From: CAYUYV01 sp050331455
GTDB lineage: Bacteria; Pseudomonadota; Alphaproteobacteria; JAJFIK01
Assembly: GCA_050331455.1 (NCBI GenBank)
Contig: JBHJGV010000004.1
Location: 62,001-126,000, forward strand
Reading direction: 5' to 3'
DNA: 64,000 nt
The notes below the pieces were generated by a model. The model saw nothing but the letters and a program-made list of their open reading frames with translations, had not been told where the DNA came from and made no database searches. A program made the translations under genes and the position numbers. Of the stretch, positions 14,560 through 24,275 are shown in pieces (within the stretch, counting starts at the first letter, position 1; each line of letters opens with the position of its first letter).

Positions 14560-17500
14560 ATGCCCGATCTTTTCTGGTCAGACATTCGCATGGCCGACGG
14601 CAGCGAACCGGGACCGAACGATGTGGTCGTCATCGAAGCCGACCAGCATGTGATTCTCGACACGGATGCCCACATTGAGGGCCTCGTCGTCAAGGGCACG
14701 TTTGAGGTCGCCGACACCGGGGGCGATTTTGAGCTGGAAACCGAATGGGCCTTTGTCGGAGCGGGCGGGACCTTCCAGGTGGGGACCGAAGACGAGCCCT
14801 TTACCAGCAAGTTCACGCTGACGCTGTCCGGCGGCGCCCCGAAAGATCCCGGCCGCGATGTCGATCTGAGCCCCTATGGCATCGATCGTACGGTCCAAAA
14901 CAACGACGCCTTTCTGATGGCCATGGGTCCCGAGGCCAGCATTGAAATCCATACGGACGATGCCAGCAAGGAAAGCTGGGCCCAACTGACGCAGACGGCC
15001 GAACGCGGCGACGAGGTCATCGAACTCGACAAGCCGACAGGCTGGCAGGTCGGTGACCGGATTGTCGTCGCCTCAACGGATTTCGATCACAACCAGGCCG
15101 AAGAATTCACCATTGTCGCGGTCGAGGATGGCGGCAGGATCGTCACGCTCGACCGCCCCGCGACCTTCATGCATTACGGCGAAGCGGACACCTATGACAA
15201 CGGGGAACGGAGCTGGACCCTGGACATGCGGGCCGAAGTCGGCCTGCTCAGCCGTGACGTCAAAATTCAGGGTAAGGTGGATTACGACGACAGCCTGTCC
15301 CTCGCGGAACAGCCGGATCAATTCGGCGGCCATACCATGGTGATGATGGGTGGTCAGATGCGCATCTCCGGCGCCGAATTCACGCATATGGGCCAGGCCG
15401 GCCTTCTGGGCAAATATCCGGCACATTGGCATCTGAATGGCGACGTCAGCGGTCAGTATATTGAGAATTCATCCTTCCACCACACCTTCAATAAGGGCCT
15501 GACGGTCCACGGTGCGCGCAACGCACGGGTCGAGGATAACGTCACCTTCGAGACCATCGGCCACAGCTATTTTCTTGAGGATGGCTCCGAAGTCGGCAAT
15601 CAGTTCATTGACAATCTGGGTATCAATGCGCGCCGCCCCGCCAGCCGCAACGAGGCCACCGAGAAAAGCGACTTCAACAGCCCGTCGGTGTTCTGGGTTG
15701 AAAATGCCGAGAATACCTTCCACGGCAATCATGCGGCCGGCTCGGACTCCGCCGGCTTCTGGTTCGAACTGCGCGGCGTCAACGGGGATTCCCGGGGAAT
15801 CGACTCGTTGGAAGCGTATGAAAGCCGGGAAGGTCCGAACGACTTCAAGGATAATGTCGCCCACTCCATGCCGGGGCGGGCCTTCAAGCTGAACCATGCC
15901 GGTTACATCCAGGACGGCAATCCGATCGGCAGCCCAGAGCAGCCCCAGCGGGTGGATCCCTGGGTCGTGGAAGGCTTCACCGTGTACAAGGCTGAAGGCC
16001 CTTATGTGCGCGGCATTGAAGGAACGTTCACGGAGTCCGCCTTTGCCGAGATGGGTACCAATGCCCGGTTCCGGCTCAACCAGACCATCAAGGACAGCCT
16101 CATTGTCGGACGGTCGGAAAATACCGGGACGCCGACCACCCCGGCCGAGATCGAGGCCGGACGGAGCCTTCCCTATGGCAATGGCACCTTTGAGGGCTTT
16201 CAGCTTTATGACGGGCCCGGCGGATTGACGAATGTCCTGTTCGAGGGATTCGAAGGCGATGACGAAGCCATTGCCCTCTCGAACGCCATCCACAAGACGG
16301 CATCCTTCGCCGCCAACGAGATCGCCTGGGGACCGAATGTCGATGAAGCCAGCAAACTGAGCATCGGCGGCGGCGGCAACGCCATTGGCAATGACAGTTA
16401 CGCGCGGGGCTTTGTCGATATCGACGGCAGCCTGACCGGCGTCCCAGGCTCCATGATTTATCAGTACAGCTCGGATCGGGACGGATCGCGCCACTTCAAT
16501 GCCGGTGAGAATTTCGAAGTGATCGAGGAATGGGGCGCCATCGTCACCTATGGTCAAAGCAGCGGCACCTTGAGAATCGACGATGGGGGCGCCGATGTGA
16601 GAAATGACGGGGCCAATCGGGGCAATGCGGGCACGAATCTGAGCGTCACCCGGTCGGACGGCGAATATGCTTCGAAACTGAGAAAGCAGATCCCGGTTTT
16701 CTCCGAATACACCTACACGCTCGATTTCGACACGATCAATGATACATTCCGGCTGTATCTCCATGACATGGACTGGGGCCAGAGCGTCATTTTCAACCTT
16801 GGCCCGGTGCCAACGGACTCGCGCTTCACCATTGACGATCCCTATTCCAGCGCCGCCTGGCCGGCCCGCGAGGTGTCGTCCATGGCCATGCTGGAAGCCT
16901 CGCCCGACACAGCGGTCTTCCGGGACGCCGACGGCGCAGTCCATATCAAGCTCGTGGCCCAGATGGCCCATGGCTATCTATGGCCCCAGCCGGGTGCAAC
17001 CTACCAGAATGGGCTCCATTCCGGCGTCACGGTCCTGGTCGACACTGCCGCAAACATCGACTTGAACACCCTCGAATTCAACGATCCGACGCCGGACGAA
17101 GCGCTTCCGCCGCCCCCCTATGCTCCGGGTCAGGGGCCGTCCGACCATGCCGAAAGCGAAGAAGACCCGGTCGAGCAAAACAGCTTGCCGTTACCATCGG
17201 ATGATGTGGGTGCAAACTTTTCAACGTCGGCCGATACGGCCTTCACGACCCCTTCCGTGCTCGGTAACGACACGGATCCCGACGGCGATCCCCTGTCCGT
17301 GATCGGGTTCGACGACAGCACCTTGCTCGGCACGCTCACGGATCAGGGCGATGGCGTCTTCACCTATGATCCAGACGGCCAATTCGATGCCCTTCCGGCC
17401 GGCGAGACGGCGACGGACCAATTCACCTACACCGTGACCGACGATGGGGGCGGCACCGCCTCGGCCACGGTCACCGTCACCGTCTCTGGAATCGCACCGG

Positions 17501-18342
17501 CGGTCGTGGTCGCCGGCATGACCCTGGCCGGCACGCCCGACGCGGACACCCTCACCGGCGGGGATGGCGGCGATACGATCACTGGCTTTGCCGGCGACGA
17601 CAGTCTCGCAGGCGGCGACGGGGCCGATATGCTGTTCGGTGATCTCGGTAACGACACCCTGACGGGCGGTCACGGGACGGACAGCATTGATGGCGGAAAT
17701 GACGACGACAGCATAAATGGGGGCGGCGGCCGGGATGTCATTTCCGGCGGCACGGGGATGGACACCATCTCCGGCGACGGCGGCAGGGATACGATCTTTG
17801 GCGACGCCGGTGACGATCTGCTTTCCGGCGGGCGCGGGCGCGATCTGATCGATGGCGGCTACCGCTCCGATATCATCTACGGCAATGGCGGTCACGATAC
17901 ACTGTTGGGTGGCGCCGGCTTCGACACCATCCACGGCGGCGACGGCGATGATGTGATCGACGGCGGACATGCATCCGACCTTCTGCGGGGCGATCAGGGC
18001 AATGACGTTCTGACGGGTGGCACGGGAAGCGACACCCTGAGCGGCGGGGCCGGCAACGATACCCTGACCGGCGGTGCGCATGGCGATCGGTTTGTCCTGG
18101 AAACCGGCTTCGGCAACGACCGGATCGTCGATTTCACCGCCGGTGTCGACATTCTGGATGCGGCGGCAACCGGCGCGTTGTTCGCCGATTTCGATCTGTC
18201 GGAAGACGGACTCATCGATGCCGCAGATGCCGGCGCGACCGTCGCGATCATCGGGGGGTCCGGTCTCCAATTGACCTTCGATACGGGCAGCGTGCTGCTC
18301 GAAAACACGCTTGGTCTCGCCGAAACGGACACGGCCTTTTGA
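14560..18342 (+). CDS. Secreted G8 / beta-helix (CEMIP-like) protein with RTX tail
   Basis: A 1260-residue protein in four parts. Residues about 6-120 form a G8 domain (paired Gly/strand pattern starting FWSDIRMADG). Residues about 220-600 form a right-handed parallel beta-helix closely resembling the core of animal CEMIP/TMEM2 hyaluronan-degrading proteins (KYPAHWHLNGD, SSFHHTFNKGLTVHG, GHSYFLEDGSEVGN). Residues about 880-985 are a cadherin/Ig-like domain (VLGNDTDPDGDPL). Residues about 990-1180 are RTX nonapeptides, followed by a terminal domain with DRIVDFTAGVDILDA. There is no N-terminal signal peptide, which fits type I secretion, but no T1SS genes lie in the window. A surface or secreted polysaccharide-binding or -cleaving role is inferred. 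Confidence 0.9.
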   Translation: MPDLFWSDIRMADGSEPGPNDVVVIEADQHVILDTDAHIEGLVVKGTFEVADTGGDFELETEWAFVGAGGTFQVGTEDEPFTSKFTLTLSGGAPKDPGRDVDLSPYGIDRTVQNNDAFLMAMGPEASIEIHTDDASKESWAQLTQTAERGDEVIELDKPTGWQVGDRIVVASTDFDHNQAEEFTIVAVEDGGRIVTLDRPATFMHYGEADTYDNGERSWTLDMRAEVGLLSRDVKIQGKVDYDDSLSLAEQPDQFGGHTMVMMGGQMRISGAEFTHMGQAGLLGKYPAHWHLNGDVSGQYIENSSFHHTFNKGLTVHGARNARVEDNVTFETIGHSYFLEDGSEVGNQFIDNLGINARRPASRNEATEKSDFNSPSVFWVENAENTFHGNHAAGSDSAGFWFELRGVNGDSRGIDSLEAYESREGPNDFKDNVAHSMPGRAFKLNHAGYIQDGNPIGSPEQPQRVDPWVVEGFTVYKAEGPYVRGIEGTFTESAFAEMGTNARFRLNQTIKDSLIVGRSENTGTPTTPAEIEAGRSLPYGNGTFEGFQLYDGPGGLTNVLFEGFEGDDEAIALSNAIHKTASFAANEIAWGPNVDEASKLSIGGGGNAIGNDSYARGFVDIDGSLTGVPGSMIYQYSSDRDGSRHFNAGENFEVIEEWGAIVTYGQSSGTLRIDDGGADVRNDGANRGNAGTNLSVTRSDGEYASKLRKQIPVFSEYTYTLDFDTINDTFRLYLHDMDWGQSVIFNLGPVPTDSRFTIDDPYSSAAWPAREVSSMAMLEASPDTAVFRDADGAVHIKLVAQMAHGYLWPQPGATYQNGLHSGVTVLVDTAANIDLNTLEFNDPTPDEALPPPPYAPGQGPSDHAESEEDPVEQNSLPLPSDDVGANFSTSADTAFTTPSVLGNDTDPDGDPLSVIGFDDSTLLGTLTDQGDGVFTYDPDGQFDALPAGETATDQFTYTVTDDGGGTASATVTVTVSGIAPAVVVAGMTLAGTPDADTLTGGDGGDTITGFAGDDSLAGGDGADMLFGDLGNDTLTGGHGTDSIDGGNDDDSINGGGGRDVISGGTGMDTISGDGGRDTIFGDAGDDLLSGGRGRDLIDGGYRSDIIYGNGGHDTLLGGAGFDTIHGGDGDDVIDGGHASDLLRGDQGNDVLTGGTGSDTLSGGAGNDTLTGGAHGDRFVLETGFGNDRIVDFTAGVDILDAAATGALFADFDLSEDGLIDAADAGATVAIIGGSGLQLTFDTGSVLLENTLGLAETDTAF
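17530..18095 (+). repeat. RTX calcium-binding nonapeptide repeats
   Basis: About twenty tandem copies of a GGxGxDxLx-type nonapeptide are encoded here (for example LTGGDGGDTITG and LLSGGRGRDLIDGG). They form a calcium-dependent beta-roll and mark the C-terminal type I secretion region. At DNA level the copies are diverged, so this is an old array. Confidence 0.93.
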
Positions 18343-18497
18343 GATACGCCGCTCCGTGATCATGGAAGCGGCGCCGGCATGTGCCCCGCGCCGCTCCATC
18401 TTTATGCAGATAGGCCTTTATACAGACACGCCATTCAAGCCATTGCCGGGCGGGGGCCGTCACTCCGTCCGGTGAGCGCGCGGTCGCAGTCCCTGCC

Positions 18498-20804
18498 CTA
18501 TTCCGAAATCACCACCCGGTCGACGGTGCCGGCCTTGACGGCTTCTTCCGTGAACCGCAGATCGTCCCAACCCTTGCGCGAGAACAGCCGGGTCTGATCG
18601 GAATAGTGGGGCGAGTTGGGGTTCGTGGACTGGGAATAGGTCAGCAGGCCTTCACTGATCGGCCCGTCCTCGGTGAACTCCACCACCATCACCCAACTGG
18701 AGCCATGGCGCACGCTGGTCCAGCCCAACGCCGGCTCCACGTCCTCGGGGATGATCATGTTGAACACCCCGGCGGTGCCCAGACCGCCATGGATGGGGAT
18801 GCGCTCGCCGTTGCGAGTCTCAACCTGGACCGATCCCAGGGCCGCGTCCGGCGCGATGGCGAGATCCTTTAGGGTTTTCGCGGCGGCCTTGAGGGCCGCA
18901 AGCACTTCGGGGGCACCGGTATCGAGGGCCCGAGGCGTGTCGATGGGGGCGTCGGGATCGAAGGCGTCGGCGAAGCGGACCCCGCCATTGAGCGCGAACA
19001 GCGTGAAGATGTGAGCACCCCGGCTGTCGAGATCGACCCGCAGGTCCCACGCCGCCAGCGCGTCGCAGACCGCGCCGGGCAGATCATCACCCTGATTGTC
19101 CTGACACAGAGTCACCATGTCGTCGCGCAAAAGCTCGCCCCCCAAATGACGGTTGCCGAACATGACCGCCTTAAGGGTGACCAGGTCGAACTTCGTGCCG
19201 GCCAGCCCGTCCGAACCGTCCATTCGGTCGCGGATCTGGTCGAGGGCGAGCCGCGTGCGCAGGCTGCGTGGATTCTCCTCGTCCCCCAGCACCGGGCTGA
19301 ACCCCTCCAGCCGTGCCGCGGGATTGGTCAGCCAGTGGCTGTCATTGCTCTGAGCGACGAAGTCTCGGCGGAACAGCTTAGGCAGATCCGACGGCGCGAA
19401 GACGCCCGGCGCCGTCGCTTCCGGATCGGTGATCCAGTCGCAGGCGGCCCGGGACCCGTCGAGCACCGGGACCCGGAACCGGGTCCACATTCCCTTGGCC
19501 AAAGGCGACACGGCGCAGGCCTCGATGAGCCCCGGGGTGACATTGGGCACCATGCCGAGATCCCCGAACAGGGCCTCGCCGCTCGAATCCGTGGCCGTTG
19601 TGTTGAATCCCGTCGCCTGAAACCGGCCCAGGATCGTCTCGAGGTCGCGGACGCTGTCCGCCTGCCACAGGGCGATGTACTGATCGACCGGGCGCAGGCC
19701 CACGGGCATGACGCGGATCGCATAGGCCCGCTCCGCCGTCCAGGGCAGGGTCTCCGTTTCCAACACAGGGCCGTAACGGGTCGCATAGAATGTCCGCGTC
19801 TCCTGGCGCAGACCATCCGCTCCCTTCACATCGACTGTGACGGTCTGGCGCTCCATGGGGACATACTCGCCCTCATAGAGATACCGGGTTGGATCCTCCG
19901 GATCGAGGCTGAGTTCGAAATAGCCAAAGCGCCGGGCCGTGGAGACCGTGTGGGTCCAGGCAATCGAGTCCGTGTGGCCGATGCCGACAAAGGCACTGGT
20001 AATGAGGCCTGCGCCGACGACATTCAATTCGCCGGGGATCGTCAAATGAATGCGGTAAAACCGGTTCTGTCCGTCCCAGGGATAATGGGGATTGCCGAGA
20101 AGGACACCCCGCCCGCCCTTGGTCATGTCACCGCCCAACCCATAGGCATTGCTGCCAATGCCGATAGCCTCAGGGAGCGGATCATCGAGCACGGCCTGGC
20201 GGCCGTTGCCATCACCGTCTCCCGGGGGAGCGGCGGCGACGATCCCGCCCATCTGGATCACCACCTGCCCGGCGAGCACACTGCGCCAGTAATCGGTCTC
20301 GCTGATCTCCCGAACCCAGTCCGCACCCTGACAGCGTGGATCGCTGATGGTCTCCACGCCGGTCTCGCGGACATAACGACTGACGCCGGCCGCATACCCC
20401 CGCGCAAGGTCCCGGGCGGCTTGGGACGGCGTGTCCGGAGAGTCGGCCGGACCGTTCAGCAAAGAGTCGAGCGCCCCGCTCTCGATCAGCCGGCGGTGGT
20501 AGAAATCGCTGGCGATGTTCTCGCCGTTCTCCCCCGGGCCCTTGTGCTTGGCGCGTTCACCCGAAACCCGCATCGTGCGCTCGGCGAGTTCACAGATATT
20601 GTCCTGGGCCGAGGCATATCCGATGCCGTAGCCGAGCCCCGCATAGTCGTCGGCCTTGATGTGAGGCACGCCATAGGCTGTGCGCCGGATTTCCGCTTCG
20701 AATGCGGGGGCCGTCGCCTGCCGTTCCCCGCCCGCCACGCATCCGGCAAGCGTGAGAACCACGCCGGCCGCCATGCCCTTCCGGAATGGTCTACGTCCTG
20801 TCAT
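18498..20804 (-). CDS. Penicillin acylase family lipoprotein (possible AHL acylase)
   Basis: A 768-residue Ntn-hydrolase precursor. A lipoprotein signal (VVLTLAGC, Cys22) anchors it in the envelope. An alpha-chain of about 190 residues precedes a linker and the autoprocessing site GIGSNAYGLGG, whose Ser218 becomes the N-terminal nucleophile of the beta-chain. A GNPHYPW segment and the HTVS motif follow. Overall architecture matches the aculeacin/N-acyl-homoserine-lactone acylase branch more than penicillin G acylase (RRTAYGVPHIKADDY). The substrate cannot be read from sequence. An AGAAGGG ribosome binding site precedes the ATG. Confidence 0.9.
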   Translation of the reverse strand: MTGRRPFRKGMAAGVVLTLAGCVAGGERQATAPAFEAEIRRTAYGVPHIKADDYAGLGYGIGYASAQDNICELAERTMRVSGERAKHKGPGENGENIASDFYHRRLIESGALDSLLNGPADSPDTPSQAARDLARGYAAGVSRYVRETGVETISDPRCQGADWVREISETDYWRSVLAGQVVIQMGGIVAAAPPGDGDGNGRQAVLDDPLPEAIGIGSNAYGLGGDMTKGGRGVLLGNPHYPWDGQNRFYRIHLTIPGELNVVGAGLITSAFVGIGHTDSIAWTHTVSTARRFGYFELSLDPEDPTRYLYEGEYVPMERQTVTVDVKGADGLRQETRTFYATRYGPVLETETLPWTAERAYAIRVMPVGLRPVDQYIALWQADSVRDLETILGRFQATGFNTTATDSSGEALFGDLGMVPNVTPGLIEACAVSPLAKGMWTRFRVPVLDGSRAACDWITDPEATAPGVFAPSDLPKLFRRDFVAQSNDSHWLTNPAARLEGFSPVLGDEENPRSLRTRLALDQIRDRMDGSDGLAGTKFDLVTLKAVMFGNRHLGGELLRDDMVTLCQDNQGDDLPGAVCDALAAWDLRVDLDSRGAHIFTLFALNGGVRFADAFDPDAPIDTPRALDTGAPEVLAALKAAAKTLKDLAIAPDAALGSVQVETRNGERIPIHGGLGTAGVFNMIIPEDVEPALGWTSVRHGSSWVMVVEFTEDGPISEGLLTYSQSTNPNSPHYSDQTRLFSRKGWDDLRFTEEAVKAGTVDRVVISE

Positions 20805-21031
20805 TTCCAGCCCTTCTTATGTGTATTGTGGTTTGTTTTTGTTGGTTTCCACGCCATTGGCGTCGTCTACCGCATCACGCGATATCCGCCGCGCCCTGAT
20901 CTTGGCATGGGGCTTAGGGGAGGTGAACCGGGTTTCCGCCTGACTGGACGGCACGGTCGGTCCCAGCGCGATCGGCTCGACCATCCCGGACTCAAGCCCT
21001 CAACCGACCTTCTATTCAGGCACGATCCCGT

Positions 21032-21799
21032 TCAAGAACACGGTCCGTCCCGCCGGCACGGAGCGGCGCTGTCCAGAAGGGCCTGGAGGCGGGGGCGGTC
21101 GGCGGCGAAAACCAGGAGCCAGAGACCGGCGAGCAGTTCATAGAGGGCCATGGAGGCTGCGGCCGGCATGGCGATCACGGCACTGATCGACGGCATGACA
21201 AGAAGCGCAAAGATATTGAGCATGATGAGACCGCTGGCCACCACGCCGAAGCCCGACACAAGTCGTGGGATCAACCGGGCGCGGAAGAACAAGGCGGCAA
21301 AGACCATCGAGCCCAGAGCGAAAAAGACCAGACCCAGATCATAGATAAAGTAAAAAAGACGGAACAGCAGCATGACCAAAGCGGTGAGGCCATCCGCATC
21401 AAGCCCCGCCGTATAGCCGGGGGTCGTGGCAAGGCGCATCACGGCATAGGAACAGGCCAGGGCGAGACTGAGCATGATCGCCTCGCCCACCCACCACAGG
21501 AGGGCCAAATGCGCCAAGCGCTCATGGACGGCCTTAAGGACCGTGTAAAGCGCAAAGCCGAGGGGCACGATTGCGGCAAAGGTGGCGAGTTCCAGAGCAA
21601 TGCCGAATCGGAACAGTCCCTCCGCCGCCGCAATCCTTGAAACGCGTTCGCCCGTCAGGCCACCGGCAATGAGCGGCTCACGGATCAAAAAATTGCCGCA
21701 GACCGCGCCGGCCAGAACGGCGAGATAAAGCGCCCCGCCGACCCGGGCCCAGACCCGGGCTTGCCCCACAGTGAGGGCGGTTTCCACCTGTCCGGCCAT
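21032..21799 (-). CDS. DUF4386 family membrane protein
   Basis: A 255-residue protein with about six or seven hydrophobic segments and the DUF4386 pattern: an N-terminal GGALYLAVLAGAVCGNFLIR, a central WWVGEAIMLSLALACSY and LFRLFYFIYDLGLVFFALGS. Function unknown. A GAGGAG ribosome binding site precedes the ATG at 21799; the frame remains open upstream but lies antisense to the LysR gene. It is divergently arranged with that regulator, which may control it. Confidence 0.82.
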   Translation of the reverse strand: MAGQVETALTVGQARVWARVGGALYLAVLAGAVCGNFLIREPLIAGGLTGERVSRIAAAEGLFRFGIALELATFAAIVPLGFALYTVLKAVHERLAHLALLWWVGEAIMLSLALACSYAVMRLATTPGYTAGLDADGLTALVMLLFRLFYFIYDLGLVFFALGSMVFAALFFRARLIPRLVSGFGVVASGLIMLNIFALLVMPSISAVIAMPAAASMALYELLAGLWLLVFAADRPRLQALLDSAAPCRRDGPCS

Positions 21800-21883
21800 A
21801 TCGGTCTCCTCGAAATCCCAAACCGATTGCCAGCCTAGGCATGCACCAGCGCATGGTGAATTGCCAAATTTTCCTATTGTGAT

Positions 21884-21897
21884 ATGCATTTTTGCAT
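21884..21897. promoter_or_regulatory. Palindrome at the LysR start
   Basis: The sequence ATGCA-TTTT-TGCAT overlaps both possible ATG codons of the LysR gene and lies within the 84-bp divergent promoter shared with DUF4386. Its T-N-A dyad character fits autoregulation by a LysR-type protein (inference). Confidence 0.35.
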
Positions 21898-22798
21898 GAA
21901 AACACCGGGTCTCAGCTTCAATTGGAACCGGGCAAGGGCCTTCCTCCTCACGGCGGAGGAAGGCTCCCTGTCCGCCGCAGCGCGGGCCCTCGGGCTCACC
22001 CAGTCGACGCTGGGCCGGCAGGTTGCAGCCCTTGAAGCGGAGCTGGGCGTCACCCTGTTCGAGCGGGGCGGCCGGTCCCTCACTTTGACATCGGCGGGTG
22101 CGGAATTTTGCGATCACCTGCGGCACATGGGCGAGGCGGCGGACCGGGCGGCGATCGCCGCGTATGGCGACGCCCGGGCCCTGGAGGGCACGGTGTCCCT
22201 GGCGGCCAGCGATGTGACGGCGGCCTTCCGGCTGCCCCCCATCCTTGACACTTTGCGGGCGGAGGAACCGGGCCTGCACATCGAACTCGTGGTCTCCACC
22301 GCGGCAAGCGACCTGCGCCGGCGTGAAGCCGATATTGCCATTCGCCATTTCGAACCGGCCGGGCCCGATCTGGTGGCGAAAAAGGCCGCCCAGGGCGCGG
22401 CCCGGCTCTATGCGTCAACGGATTATCTGGCGCGACTGGGGCGGCCGCGCCGACCGGAGGACCTGTCCCGGGCAGACTTCATCGGCTTCGACGGGTCGGA
22501 GGCAGAGATTGCCGCCATGAATGCCCTGGGGCTGAGCATTGGAAAGCGGAACTACCGCATCGTGACGACCAATCAGCTTGTCCAGTGGGCTCTGGTCAAA
22601 CGCGGTCTCGGCATCGGCATCATGGGCGAGCGGATCGGCGAGGCGGAGCCCGGCGTGGAGCGCGCCTTGCCCGACCTGCCGGCGATTCCGGTGCCGGTGT
22701 GGGTCGTGGCCGAGCGGGGCATCTATGGCAGCCGGCGTGTGCGCACGGTGTTCGACCGGCTCGTCGCGGGTCTCCGGGAAGGCGCGACCCGGCCCTGA
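21884..22798 (+). CDS. LysR family transcriptional regulator
   Basis: The N-terminal winged helix-turn-helix is clear (NWNRARAFLLTAEEGSLSAA, then LGLTQSTLGRQVAALEAELG and TLFERGG). It is followed by a type 2 periplasmic-binding-like effector domain (about 95-295). Length 304 is normal. Translation may start at 21884 or at ATG 21896; neither has a clear ribosome binding site. The divergent DUF4386 gene is a probable target. Confidence 0.92.
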   Translation: MHFCMKTPGLSFNWNRARAFLLTAEEGSLSAAARALGLTQSTLGRQVAALEAELGVTLFERGGRSLTLTSAGAEFCDHLRHMGEAADRAAIAAYGDARALEGTVSLAASDVTAAFRLPPILDTLRAEEPGLHIELVVSTAASDLRRREADIAIRHFEPAGPDLVAKKAAQGAARLYASTDYLARLGRPRRPEDLSRADFIGFDGSEAEIAAMNALGLSIGKRNYRIVTTNQLVQWALVKRGLGIGIMGERIGEAEPGVERALPDLPAIPVPVWVVAERGIYGSRRVRTVFDRLVAGLREGATRP

Positions 22799-22803
22799 TA
22801 CGG

Positions 22804-22836
22804 CAAACGGCCCCCGGGATGACCAGAGGCCGTTTG
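22804..22836. terminator. Bidirectional hairpin between convergent genes
   Basis: A perfect 9-bp inverted repeat (CAAACGGCC / GGCCGTTTG) with a 15-nt loop lies between the LysR and thiolase stop codons. There is no strong T-run, so termination efficiency is uncertain. Confidence 0.6.
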
Positions 22837-22860
22837 TCAACGGATCAAGACCGTCTTGCC

Positions 22861-24045
22861 TCAGAGCATCTCGACCGCGATGGCAATGCCCTGGCCGCCG
22901 CCGATGCAGGCCGTGACGACACCGCGCTTCAGGCCGTCGCGCTTCATGGAGTGCAGGAGGCGCGTCGTCAGCACGGCACCGGTGGCACCGATCGGGTGAC
23001 CATGGGCGATGGAGCCGCCTTCGACATTCACGACATCATGGGCAAAGCCCAGTTCCTGGGACACGGCAAGGGCAACGGCGGCAAAGGCCTCGTTGACCTC
23101 AACCCGCTGGACATCGTTGACCGTCCAGCCGACCCGGTCCAGCAGCTTGCGCACGGCCGGCACGGGGCCGATGCCGAACATGCCCGGCTCGACGCCGGCC
23201 ACGGCGTAACCCTTCAACTCGGCCACCGGGTTCAAGCCGTTTTTCTCGGCGAAGCCTTTCTCAGCCACGATCATGGCGGCGGCAGCGGAGTTGAGGCCCG
23301 GCGCGTTTCCGGCCGTGATGGTGCCTTCCTTGCGGAATGCGGGGCGCAGCTTGGCCAGCGTGTCATAGGTCGTCTCGGGACGGTTGTGCTCGTCCTTCTC
23401 AAAGGGCTCCGGCCCTTTACGGCCCTTGACCATCACCGGCACGATTTCGGCGTCGAACTTGCCGTCGGCCTGGGCAGCGCTGAACCGCTGCTGGCTGCGC
23501 TCGGCCCATTGGTCCTGCGCTTCGCGGCTGATCTGGAACTTCGTCGCCAGATCTTCCGTGTGCCAACCGGAATGCTGGTCCGAAAAGGCATCGTTGAGGC
23601 CGTCATAGAGCATGGAGTCCAGGATCTCCGCATGGCCCATCCGGTGGCCCCAGCGGCCGTTCGGGATGAGATACGGGGCCATGTCCATGTTTTCCATGCC
23701 GCCGGCGATCATCACGTCTTCGTAACCGGTCCACACTTCGGAGGCGGCATTGGCCACGGCCTGGGCACCCGAGCCGCAGACCCGGTTTACGGTGAGGGCC
23801 GGCACATCGACCGGCAGGTCGGCGCCGATGGCAGCCTGGCGCGCGGGGTTCATCTTGTTCCCGGCCTGGACCACATTGCCCATGATCACGCCGCCGACGG
23901 CGTCCGGGCTGAGGCCGCTTTTGGCAATCACGGCCTTGATGACCGTCGCGCCCAGCTCGGTCGCGGGGGTGGCCTTCAAGGTGCCGTTATAGGTCCCGAT
24001 GGGGGTACGCAGGGGTTCACACAATACGACGGTGCGGCTCGACAT
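22861..24045 (-). CDS. Acetyl-CoA acetyltransferase (thiolase)
   Basis: Condenses or cleaves acetoacetyl-CoA. The three thiolase signatures are present: the nucleophilic Cys at about 89 (NRVCGSGAQA), GGSIAHGHPIGATGA, and the C-terminal CIGGGQG with the second catalytic Cys, plus NEAFAA. At 394 residues it is full length. The start at 24045 has a GAGGAG ribosome binding site. It stands alone, without phaB or a partner gene, so a role in PHB synthesis, ketone use or mevalonate supply cannot be chosen. Confidence 0.94.
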   Translation of the reverse strand: MSSRTVVLCEPLRTPIGTYNGTLKATPATELGATVIKAVIAKSGLSPDAVGGVIMGNVVQAGNKMNPARQAAIGADLPVDVPALTVNRVCGSGAQAVANAASEVWTGYEDVMIAGGMENMDMAPYLIPNGRWGHRMGHAEILDSMLYDGLNDAFSDQHSGWHTEDLATKFQISREAQDQWAERSQQRFSAAQADGKFDAEIVPVMVKGRKGPEPFEKDEHNRPETTYDTLAKLRPAFRKEGTITAGNAPGLNSAAAAMIVAEKGFAEKNGLNPVAELKGYAVAGVEPGMFGIGPVPAVRKLLDRVGWTVNDVQRVEVNEAFAAVALAVSQELGFAHDVVNVEGGSIAHGHPIGATGAVLTTRLLHSMKRDGLKRGVVTACIGGGQGIAIAVEML

Positions 24046-24275
24046 TGGGGGTCTCCTCTCTCGGTCTCGTCCTGCAATCGCCACAGGACCACATCCACTT
24101 TAGTGCGGTTTTATGCCCGCGCGAAACCGTCGAGCGGTACGGCGCCCACAGGCGCGCAGTGCAGCCCGCCGGCAGCATGGACGACTTGGTCCTAGCGTGA
24201 AAATCATTAACCAAAGTCACAAATCCTGATCACAATGGGCAGAACAGGTTTCGGGGCCAAAAAGGAGCGGACGCC

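Noticed and set aside
15469..16971. A 500-codon minus-strand frame across the G8 protein
   Set aside because: Antisense shadow; the plus-strand protein has clear domain motifs.
19011..21143. A 710-codon plus-strand frame across the acylase
   Set aside because: It is the antisense of a well-supported Ntn acylase and has no recognisable domain.
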